From Escallonia rubra (lineage: Eukaryota > Streptophyta > Magnoliopsida > Escalloniales > Escalloniaceae), in contig JAVXUO010002288.1 in NCBI GenBank assembly GCA_033065855.1, forward strand, positions 334,358 to 398,357: a DNA stretch of 64,000 nucleotides. The letters are read 5' to 3'. The notes under the pieces were generated by a model. It worked only from the letters and a program-made list of their open reading frames with translations. It made no database searches and was not told the DNA's origin. Numbering within the stretch: the first letter of the stretch is position 1; each line of letters opens with the position of its first letter. This document shows positions 55,601 through 64,000 of the stretch, in pieces. The position numbers and the translations under genes are program-made.

Positions 55601-56201
55601 TAGGGCCGCTCTTTCACCTAAAATCTGCGAATGGACATATCCTTTCGGTGAACATTGTTGATACAGATCGAACATGTGTCTTTTTAGGAAATCAACAAGT
55701 TCACTCTAAATTTTAACTCTTCTACTCCAAATGGCTTTTAGTAAGTGACGTAACTTCAACTTCTAGTGATAAAAAAACGAAGTTAGAGAACTCAAATTTG
55801 GAATGAATTCATCGGTTCCCAGTCTTTTCAAGAAACAGCCGCAAACTTCACGTTCAGAAACTTTAACAAAGAAACTGAAGAGGCAGTGCCAAAGTCAGAC
55901 AGTTTTGCTGGTTCAAACAAACCTTGTTGATGTCTTGTTGGTTAAGAGAAGCAGCAGAATAAGTGTTCATCAGGTTGCTGACAACCAGCATTGTCAAAGC
56001 CAAGGATGACCCGTCTGCAACACAGCCCATCGTCCCCATTGCCATAAACCCCACGTCCGTCCAGTCTGAATGTTTCATGATCCTCCTTAAGGTCCCTGCT
56101 GCCGCTGCTGGTGGTGGTTTTGCTCTGGGTTTTTCGCCATCTTCAGGCTTGCTTATTAGCAAGTCGTCCTTGTCTTCCATCTCATGCTTGAGCTCTGCCA
56201 T
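45282..56201 (-). CDS. ABCB (MDR/P-glycoprotein-type) full transporter
   Basis: Full-size ABC transporter of plant subfamily B, closest in layout to ABCB15-type proteins: an ATP-driven exporter, usually in the plasma membrane; the substrate cannot be inferred. Seven exons join with consistent phases and GT-AG borders: 55923-56201, 53671-53725, 51487-51671, 50929-51386, 49580-50120, 45776-47655 and 45282-45654, giving 1256 residues. Order: TMD1 (about 45-320), NBD1 with Walker [10 protein letters not shown] (410-418), Q loop VDQEP, signature ISGGQKQ (514-520) and Walker B ILLLDEA (about 538); linker; TMD2 (about 680-950), NBD2 with Walker [10 protein letters not shown] (1046-1054), signature LSGGQKQ (1150-1156) and Walker B (about 1174). 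The ATG at 56201 is the first in-frame one; an upstream TTG would add ten residues. A TATA box lies at 56275-56280. No stop or frameshift is seen. An out-of-frame ATG at 56242 could start an upstream ORF. Introns hold repeats and a MITE. Confidence 0.9.
47656..49457. repeat. Intron 5 of ABCB gene: degenerate repeat cluster
   Basis: Several diverged copies of one unit, recognisable by GTGATACTCTAC/TGTAATATCCCACAT, then ATTGGCCTTATAA and GAGAGAGGCATGG, start near 48240, 48510, 48690, 49000 and 49045. The unit opens like the LTR of TRIM-type elements (TGTAATATCCCA). A (TG)n run lies at about 49255-49270. No coding exon is hidden here: the flanking exons join in phase without one. Confidence 0.7.
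49458..49615. repeat. 79-bp tandem duplication across exon 5 donor
   Basis: 49458-49536 and 49537-49615 are almost identical (two differences noticed). Each carries the last 36 coding bases of exon 5, the GTAAGA donor and 43 bases of intron. The inner copy (49537-49615) is the one in frame with exon 5. The other lies downstream in intron 5 and offers a second donor 79 bases away. Confidence 0.93.
51672..53139. other. ABCB intron 2, 3' part
   Basis: Intronic DNA. Contains a C-run followed by (CA)n at about 52591-52652. No other coding exon is recognised. Confidence 0.6.
53140..53565. mobile_element. MITE-like element, family copy 2 (ABCB intron 2)
   Basis: Same family as 37873-38304: a GC-rich GCCGGC/CACC patch, GCCACGCCCCA, then AAAATTGGGTTATCAAACAC. 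The right end in reverse is GGCTCTGTTTAACAATAC. It sits 105 bp upstream of the 55-bp exon 2 on the minus-strand transcript, within the 2.0-kb intron 2. Confidence 0.55.
53726..55922. other. ABCB intron 1 (2.2 kb)
   Basis: Intron between exons 1 and 2, AT-rich. It includes a dispersed repeat at about 54600-55125 related to 42570-43312 and a local repeat CTCTTTGTACCTTGTCATAT at about 54622 and 54679. No exon is hidden: exon phases fit without one. Confidence 0.6.
54600..55125. repeat. AT-rich dispersed repeat, copy 2
   Basis: Shares ATTAGTAATTTATTGT and surrounding order with the copy at 42570-43312. It lies in ABCB intron 1. The right end includes TCTGGATCCGCC. Confidence 0.35.
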
Positions 56202-56270
56202 TTCCAAGCAAATGGCTCTCTTTTGTGCCAAGCTTCAAGCATGAAGATGCCATGCTGATCGAGAGGCCTT

Positions 56271-56284
56271 GCTACTTATAGAGC
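56271..56284 (-). promoter_or_regulatory. TATA box of ABCB gene
   Basis: GCTCTATAAGTAGC on the minus strand, about 74 bp upstream of the chosen ATG. With the usual 30-bp spacing the transcript would start near 56245 and have a short leader of about 45 bases. Confidence 0.6.
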
Positions 56285-56684
56285 TAGCTATGGAGACGCT
56301 GTCGAAGGGTAGGAAGATTACATTTCGTACCCCTGCACTTATAGCACTGTGACTAACTAGATTTTCGATTCTTCATTGTCGTATAAGCCATGAGTTTAAA
56401 TTACGCTCTATGAAGCAAAGTCAAACTTTGTACGACACTTTTACCGCTTTTGCCATTGCCCGTGAGTATCGCCAAAAATGTGCCGGAGAACTCTTGCTTT
56501 TTTATCTTTAGTGCTAAAAAGATTAATTCATAAAATAGGTTTACATGACTATGAGCACAACTCTCAGCAGCGATCGAGATGAATGTTTAAAATGGTTTAG
56601 AATTTATTAACAAAGAAAAAAAATAAACAAATATGTAGTTATTGGGTAAAATGTTGGGTGCAAAGCGTAATGTATTCGTTTCTT
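56285..56684. other. ABCB upstream DNA
   Basis: Promoter-side DNA with no recognised element apart from the TATA box entry. Confidence 0.4.
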
Positions 56685-59330
56685 GCAGTAAATAACAGCA
56701 GGCATACATAGTTAAATGGAAATATTAGCTGCAATCTCTATATGAATATTGTATCCACCCCCTCCCTCCCTCTCCTCCTAAAGTGACCCAGTGATTGTCA
56801 CCGAATATAAATGTAGTGAAAATTTTTATTATATTTATAGCGATAATTTTAATCATCACTAGTTAAATGTTACCGTACTAGTTAGCGAACATCATTTACG
56901 TGACTCATGCTCTTCCTACGATTGGGGTCAAAAACTAACTCCTTTGAATCTACTAAGTGTCACATAGAATCAGCTTTGTCACAATGATTGGCATGCATAA
57001 CCTTGTTTATGCACGAATGACTTGTTCTTTTTTTTTTTTTGTATAAAAAGTAGAATAGCATAGAAAAGTTAAGGGTTCAACACCGGAAGGTGAGTATAGA
57101 CGATAAATCCAGAACTAAACGAGACTCCACCTACAAATTTACGAGAGATACCAATAGAGTTAAGATATTTACACAAAAACCAAAATACACGCGCATGGTA
57201 CATAAGAAATTAGATATCCTGTTGCTGCAAGACTTGTTCTTTCAGATTCTTACAAACAACCACTTGAAATTTACATGGGGAACATCGACGGAGAAAAAAT
57301 TAAAATTGATGAAGTACTTTCTGGACTTCAATTTACAAGGTGGTGACCCTTTCAGAGTGAGCCTATGACAGTCCATAATGTGGGGTATTGGCTGTTGATC
57401 AACTTATTGCTTCATCATTTGCACGACTCTCCTGCAATTTTGTTCTTATCAATTCCTTTGTCCGCTTAGACACGCCATGGCAAGTCTATTTTCATGCATA
57501 GACTCTAAGGAGAAGATAGTCAACTGAAATTGTCTTCATCAAAGCTTACCATAGAAGGACCTTTAAAATCATCTCAATGCCACTATATTTAAAGCTAAAA
57601 CTAAGGAGAAATGCTCTACACATAGTCCTGTTTGAGGTTTCCTTTTTCAACCATTGTCATAATCAGCATAGCCGTCTACAATATGAACAAACGTATTCAA
57701 TTTTTGTGGTAAATGACAGCATGCATGATAGTTAAAAAGAATGATTTTGTGGCTGCCCCCCCCCCCCCCCCCCCAACCCTTAATCGCCCATGGTTACACG
57801 CCCCCAGAGTGATCAGTAGACATTTTAGCAATAACTCTTTATAGTATTTCTTAGTATTACTAATTAAATGTTACTAAATATACTTAGCGATCATAATTTA
57901 TGTAACCGAGACTCTTCCTACAACTCCCTGCAGCCAAAATCTAACTCCTTTGGATTCATTCGTGTTACATAGAATCTAACTTTATGATAATGATTGACAT
58001 GACATCTGTTTATATATATGAGAGTGACTTGTTCTTTTAGATTCTTGAAAACATGCCACTTCAAATTTATAGGGAACGTCGGCATAGAAAAATTAACATA
58101 ATTGAACGTGGTGGTGATCCTTTCAGAGTGAGCCTATGACACTCCATGTGGGGTATTGGCTGTTGATCAACTTATAGCTTCGTCATTTGCAGGACTCTCC
58201 TGCAGTTTTGGTCTTACCAGTTCCCTTATCCGCTTAAACACGCCACATTCTTAACGCACAAGATGGCAAGTATATTTTTCCATAGACTCTAAGGAGAAGA
58301 TAGTCAACTGAAATTGTCGTATCAAACATTACCATACAAGAACCTTTAAAATCATCTCAATGCCGCTTTACGTTGCTAAAACCAAGGAAAAGTGCTCTAC
58401 ACATAGTCCTGTTTGAGGTTTCCTTTTTCAGCCATTGTCGTAATCAGCATAGAAAGTCTCCAATATGAACAAAACCTTGGGTGCAAAAGTGTAACGTATT
58501 CTCTTTTTTTTGGTAAATGACAGCATGCATTCATAGTTAAAAAGAATGATTTTGGCTGCAATCTCTGTAATAGGAATATCCTATAAACTCCAACGCCTAT
58601 ATAGTGACCATTGATTATCACTAGTAAACATTTCAACAATAATTCTTAGCAGTATTTTTTTTAATGTTACTAATTAAATGTTATTAAATATATTTAGCGA
58701 CCATAATTTATGTGACTGAGATTCTTCCTATACTCCGGTCTCAGTTGCAGCCAAAATCTAACTCCTTCGGATCCACGGTGTTACATAGAATCAGCTTTAT
58801 CATACTGATTGGCATAATATTTGCTTATATGAGAGTGACTTGTTCTTTTAGATTCTGGAAAACAGCCACTTCGAGTTTATAAGGAACATCGACAGAGAAA
58901 CACTAACAAACTTGAACGTGAAGTACTTTCTGGACTCCAAATTCACATGGTGGTGACCCTTTCAGAGTGAACCTATGACAGTCCATGTGGGGTATTGGCT
59001 GTGTTGATCAACTTATAGTTTCACCATTTGAAGGACTCTCCTGCAGTTTTGGTCTTACCAATTCCCTTATCCGCTTAATTTTGCTTAAACACGCCGGCCA
59101 CACTCATAACGCACAAGGTGACAAGTATATTTTCATTGATTCTAAGGAGAAGAGAGTCGACTCAATTTGTTTTATCAAAGATTACCACACAAGAACCTTT
59201 AAAAGCATCTCAATGCCACTATATTTATAGCCAAAACCAAAGAAAACTGCTCTGCACAGGGTTTCCTTTTTCAAATACGTGTCATAATTAGCATAGAAAG
59301 TCTCCAATCTGAACAAAAATAGCATCCTTG
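56685..59330. repeat. Three tandem copies of a 0.8-1.0 kb non-coding unit
   Basis: Units begin near 56685, 57709 and 58511 with GTAAATGACAGCATGCAT-like sequence and share, in order, ATTAAATGTTA, CTAACTCCTT, GAGTGACTTGTTCTTTTAG, GTGACCCTTTCAGAGTGA, GGGGTATTGGCTGTTGATCA, GACTCTCCTGCA and CAATGCCACTATATTTATAG. Divergence is moderate, so the triplication is not recent. The first unit is longer by about 200 bp. A C-run at about 57756-57774 marks the second. A TATA-like CTATATTTATAGC near the end of the first and third copies suggests promoter-type DNA on the plus strand, but no gene follows. Confidence 0.85.
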
Positions 59331-59344
59331 TCATCAAAACATAC

Positions 59345-59420
59345 ATACTGGATTTGTCTAGGTCCCAACGTCGCGGGACAAGGACTAGTACAAAGTAGTT
59401 GTTGTGTTCTTGCCTTTACA
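59345..59420 (+). mobile_element. RTE-like LINE 3' end fragment (tentative)
   Basis: The words GTCTAGGTCCCAACGTCGCG and GGGACAAGG followed by TTGTTG resemble the conserved hairpin and TTG tail at the 3' end of plant RTE-type LINEs. Only the end is present and no target duplication is seen. Confidence 0.35.
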
Positions 59421-62309
59421 ACCGCTTGTTTCTATGTATTCCCTTGCTGGAGGCCAAAGGCCAGCCAGTGAACATCCTGCAAGGGGGAGAGAGACATGTC
59501 GTTTTTTATTCGTCCAGATTTGTATATTGACTTTTCTAGCGCTTTAATCTTACATCGACCACTTCTCCGCAGCCCCCAGCCTGCCGTTGGCATCAAACTT
59601 TTCTACCAAGAAATTACTTTCAGTGTAGCTGCAATGTCCGTGCATCTTTCCAATTCATTTCATTTTCAAAGTGATTATTGCTCCGATATTTCGATATCAC
59701 TTAGGAAGCTATTGTAGTATGACAAAATTCTGTGACTATCACTAGTAAGTATATGTTGTACGTGCACCTTTCATCTGTCGTAGTCTTGTAATCCATACAG
59801 ATATAAAACATAATGCACGGTATACAACATCATCTATTCTGGTGCACACAATTGATGTGCTTCCAAATAAATGCTACTCTAAGTATGCCTTGGGTACACT
59901 GGTTTGCAGGTTTCCTTGTTATGCTTGAAGTGTGTTGTAGTATATTTGCAAACCCGAACTCTTGTACGAGGTTTGCGGATGAATGAATGATTGCTGAATG
60001 ATTATGTCCCTTGGCCTTTAGCTAGGTGACCTTTACATGAGGCACCCTAGGCTATGTTTGCTTCACGTGATCGTTTTTTAATAGTAGATTTTAAGAAGTA
60101 TACATACATGAGTCTTACGTCTTGTTGAGATATAAATTACGTATCAAAAAAATAGTAACGAATACTCCAATAACTAAGCCTCTTCGGCCTCTTCATACAT
60201 TGTTAGTTTTGAGTTGGACATGCTTTAATTTCTCATGCCTTGAGACTTGCTATGAGCTGATGTATATAGATAATTCACGATTCAAAACAAGACTTCTCCA
60301 AGAAGTACAACAAGAATGTACATACGAAGCCATCACAAATTAAAAGTGAATCTCTTTGTTTGGAGTTTATCCTTGTTGCCGGCCAAAGTATATTAACACA
60401 GATTCTTTTGTGTGTGTGTGTGCACGCACACGCGTGTGTTGCAACAATGTACCTATGTAACCGTCACGAAGGTTAGGTTATTCTAAAATAATTTGGGTTA
60501 AGCTTTTCCCAAGATTTTGTGTTTTGGGTATTTGTTTTTGTGGGTGGAGTGGGGTGGGGTGTTAAGATCGATCACTGACTGCAAATTCGACATATTTGTC
60601 TGGTGAGATTCGGTTAAAAACCTTGAAGTCAGTTTTCGGATTAAAAATGAAAACTGAAAAAGTTTTGGTTAGGTTTATAGGTTCTTATGTGGTTCAATTT
60701 TATACTTATTTACGCTTCAGTTAATGCTAAGATGTCAATTTTGTGTGCTAATTCACCGTGACATATGAGTCGTGCATCAACAACCTTATCCTCCATTAAT
60801 TGCAATTCTTATTTTTAGATAATATAGATAGTGGGTCTTATACGGAGCAAAACAAAATTTATGGTGTTTGTAAAAGAAAGAAATAAACCACATAAAAGAA
60901 ACTAAGGAAAGCTAAAGAAATTTTGGCTGCAGTTGGACCGGAGTAAGAGATTAAAATGCTCCATACGGTGCAATTGATAGTCGTTAGATATGATTAACGA
61001 CAGATAGTAACTCTAAAAAGTGCTACTAACATTGGCGCCAAACATGCATGAAAGTATGTCACTAACGTTATACGGTTCTCTCTCGCTAAATGAGGAAATC
61101 GTAGCCTCTTGCTATAACCTCAGTTGCACCAACAAGTTTTGGCGCACCAAAATCATTGTAGAAAGGGCTAATGAAAAAAGTTACCCTCGATTTATACATT
61201 ATTTTGTGTGTCGCTCACTACAATTTTCAAATTTGACGAATCTTTTCCGTCTGTATTGTCCAAAGAGGTTCAAATCGGTCCAAACTCAACGTTCGTTTAT
61301 TTCAAAAGTAAAGTTTGCATATGCACATCATGTACCCTTTTTCAAGTAGCAAAAAATGGTAAAATCCTTGACAGTTTTCCTAACCCCCACCCCAACCCCC
61401 CCTCCCTCCCTTCCCCTCCCCCAATTCCCCAAGCCCTAACATTGATTGGAATTTCACCCTGATCTCCACCTTCCGCCTACAATTTTCTTCTCTCTTCTTC
61501 ATTTTTCACCACTCTCCGCCTTCCAGCTGTTACTGCCTCTCTGTCCTCAACGCTCTTCGGTCGGTCACGCTGCCACCTTTGACGTCAGAATTTAGTACGT
61601 TATGGTTTTGGGAAGAAGGTTTGTCGTACATGTGGAGTGGGTGGCGGATATTACGGTGGTGCAACTGGTTTTCGGGTTTGGTCTGTGGTGGCGGCAACAC
61701 GAAATCCTCAAATCAAACTCGCAAAAGGGTTATAGTTAAAATGTATTGACTGTATCCCCGCCCTAAGTTCATTATTCATAAACAATTAAATCGAGAAGTT
61801 TGTGGAAATCACTGGAGAGTGGTTTGAATTCAGAATGGGAGAGGGGACTCACTACGCGTGATGAAAACAAAGGGAATGAAAAGTGAGAAACAAGAAAATG
61901 AGAGAGAAGCCATAGCCATATGAGCACATGAAACGAGGGTTACGAAGAACGAAAGGGTGAAATTACAGTGACTTATTATAAAAACGCATAGTGTGAGGGA
62001 CAAATTTTGTAATTAATGAATGGGAAGCCGAGTCCTGTTTAACATTTCAGGCATCTGTTGCTCACCAGATTGGGTTTCAGCTTCATTTCTCTTCTCCAAG
62101 TCTTCTGAGGTTTCTAGCGATCAAGGAATCCTGTTCATCCTCAATGTCATCAAGTTCCATGTATTCCTACTATCCTTTTCGGGTTATGCTTCTTCAAGTT
62201 GTTGTGTTCATCCCTGGTCCCGCTAGTTTGTTGTGTTCATAATCCCGCAAACACTAACGATAATCATCTCCACCATAACCAACAGAGACACGATGTGACT
62301 TAGAGTCGA
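59421..62309. other. Gene-free stretch
   Basis: No supported gene. Contains an alternating purine-pyrimidine run (TG)n-CACGCACACGCG at about 60408-60440 and a C-rich, pyrimidine-rich patch at about 61380-61560. Short open frames have no recognisable domains. Confidence 0.45.
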
Positions 62310-62315
62310 GCTTCT

Positions 62316-64000
62316 TTTTTTTTTTTTTTTAAGAGCGAGAATTGCATTTCATCAAGATAATAATACATAGAGTTTTGTACAAACTGAGAGGAAGACTATA
62401 TACAAACAAAATCTCAGTCGTAGTGGAGACCCCATCCTGTCTTCCCACTGCATCACATTCTTATTTCTATAAGCTGCGGTGAACAAATACCCTTGCAAGT
62501 CGTCATAACAGCATAGAACCCTATATGACAGAAGGCTGGCTAGCTGTTGAAGAGACTGTCGGATCGGTTGTAAGGCAGCACCTGTGGAACAGTCGACAAG
62601 TCTGGTAGATATAAAAAAAGATGGGTAGCATCCGAACCGGTATAACCTCATGGTTGGCGATCTGAGAATGGAGAAAAGCCGAGTTAGAAAATAGTGTAAT
62701 GTTGTAGAAATCTTGTTGTAAAGCCCATTGACAGGTGTATAATAATGAGAGAACATCTGCTTCATGACTGCTAGTTGAAAAGAATGAGTTGCAGCTTGAT
62801 CCAACAGGAGCCCAGTCGATTGTGTTGGCTTGAATGGAGAAGGCAGTTGTGCGTGTCTCCTTATTGTAAATCACATGAAATTTATAAGAGTAGGTGTGAG
62901 GCACATGGTTGGAGAGGGCAGTGTATTAATAGGCAGACTCGATAAAGAATGGAAAACAGGAAAATTTGAGAAGAAGAGTTTGAGAGAAATGGAGGTTGGA
63001 TTGGGGTGGAGCTGTAATGGATGTGGGAGAGGAGTCAGGGCCTTGTGTTTGGGTTTGTGGGATTTGGAGAGTATTTGAGAGGTCAGTGTGGCTGATTTTA
63101 GAAGAATAAGTCTTGAGTTTGGATGTAAAGTCGAGTGTTTAAAGACAATCTCGTTGCGAAAGATCCAGATAGACCAAAGAATTGAAATGAATAAGATTTG
63201 AGATCGTAGGTTTGTAGCTGTAGAAGTAGGGAGAGGTTGTATCCATGCGATTAACCATTCTTTGAATGAGGGGAGGGGGATAGAGGTATGGATGTCTAAG
63301 TCGCTGTCCGACCAAACCCGTTGAAGAGAAGTACATGAGTAGAAGAAGTGATCGATTTTTTCAACGTCATTGTGGCAAAGTGGACAGTGAACGTCGATTT
63401 GGATTCCTTTCTGAGACAAGGAGTGAAGTAATGGTAAGCGATCCCATAATAGCAACCATATGAATAATTGGATTTTTAGAGGAATGTGCAATTTCCAAAT
63501 ATGAAGCCAGATTGATGAGTCCTTTGTCAGGGTAAGGGATGAGGAGTTATGTCGTTGTAGATGAGTATAGAGCATGTAATAAGCGGAGTACACTGAAAAG
63601 TGTCCATCTGACGATGCTGTCCATAATGGTTAGTCTGGATACCCACCGTGAGAGATATATATATCCAATATTTTCTCCACAATATGATTTGGAAAATTGT
63701 TATTGATAAAAGAGATGTTCCATTTTCCATCACGGATGAGGTCCGATACAAGGGCTACCGACTGAGAAGATGAAGATTTGGATTCAGATAGGGTGGTTGG
63801 TGTAACCGTTGGTATCCAGTTTGCAGTCCAGAGTGGAATCTGTTGACCGTTCCCTACGTGCCATGATAAACCTTGCAGTATTACATCTCGTCCTACTAAG
63901 ATACCTCGCCATCCCCAGGAGGCTCTTGAAGTGAGTTTGACTGCAAGGAAAGAGTGGGATTTGCAATATTTGTCTCGAAAGAAAGATGAGAGAAGGTTAT
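62316..64000 (-). mobile_element. LINE, 3' part, running off right edge
   Basis: Minus-strand LINE whose A-tail appears as the T-run at 62316-62330. Its coding remnant is described separately. The 5' end lies beyond the window, so length and target duplication cannot be judged. Confidence 0.82.
62352..64000 (-). pseudogene. LINE ORF2 C-terminus (RT end, zf-RVT, RNase H), broken
   Basis: From the right edge leftward: a piece reading WRGILVGRDVILQGLSWHVG and IPLWTANW (63966-63800), the stretch LIRDGKWNISFINNNFP, then the zf-RVT zinc-binding domain (63593-62871; IWKLHIPLKIQLFIWLLLWD, CPLCHNDVEKIDHFFYSC), and in another frame a C-terminal RNase H-like part (62904-62521). At least two frame changes and several stops separate these pieces. 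The order is that of plant L1-type LINE ORF2 with a terminal RNase H. It is non-functional. It differs in sequence from the LINE at 1.8-3.0 kb and so belongs to another subfamily. Confidence 0.85.

Noticed and set aside
56202..56231. TTG at 56231 as the ABCB start (adds ten residues)
   Set aside because: Plants initiate at ATG; the first in-frame ATG is at 56201 and an in-frame stop lies just upstream of the TTG.
59496..59717. 73-codon frame after the triplicated unit, considered as a gene driven by the TATA-like word
   Set aside because: No homology, no repeat of it after the other units and no splice context.

Overview
The window is nuclear DNA of a flowering plant, probably a eudicot (inference). 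The evidence is genes with GT-AG introns, plant-type gene families (a CDR1/nepenthesin-like aspartic protease, an ABCB/MDR transporter, a glutamate-receptor-like fragment), and a dense, nested population of plant transposons. No rRNA or tRNA gene, CRISPR array or prokaryotic operon was seen. The species cannot be named from the sequence alone.

Layout. 1-4.5 kb: possible organelle-derived debris, a 5'-truncated LINE with a clear target-site duplication (TSD), and old diverged repeats. 4.59-8.58 kb: a complete hAT transposon (8-bp TSD, terminal inverted repeats, ZMYM1/TTF-type transposase with one in-frame stop). 8.8-11.8 kb: two truncated aspartic protease copies in an essentially identical 1.45-kb tandem duplication. 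12.4-13.5 kb: a probably intact two-exon gene for a ten-cysteine, single-pass membrane protein of unknown function. 14.3-17.3 kb: AT-rich DNA with a Helitron-like terminus and simple repeats. 17.34-23.80 kb: a 6.45-kb CACTA (En/Spm) transposon with decayed transposase genes and a captured piece of a glutamate receptor-like (GLR) gene. 24.5-28.0 kb: a probable solo LTR, itself hit by a 1.3-kb non-autonomous hAT element. 28.3-34.1 kb: a complete Mutator-like element (MULE; 78-bp TIRs, 10-bp TSD) with a decayed transposase and a convergent GRF zinc-finger ORF. 34.3-40.2 kb: a diverged paralogue of the 4.2-12.1 kb segment, with a third, longer aspartic protease copy (frameshifted), a LINE tail, a TRIM element and MITEs. 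40.8-42.0 kb: an ABCB pseudogene fused by internal deletion. 45.3-56.2 kb: an apparently intact seven-exon full-length ABCB transporter gene on the minus strand. 56.7-59.3 kb: a non-coding unit repeated three times in tandem. 59.3-62.3 kb: no recognisable gene. 62.3-64 kb: a decayed LINE running off the right edge.

Overall, the two host families (aspartic proteases and ABCB transporters) have both grown by local duplication and then partly decayed, while every major class of plant transposon has landed between and inside them. The best candidates for live host genes are the ABCB transporter and the ten-cysteine protein gene. I did not find a clearly new multi-gene system. The most unusual items are the GLR fragment inside the CACTA element, the different deletion junctions in the two protease copies, the duplicated splice donor in the ABCB gene, and the convergent GRF ORF of the MULE.
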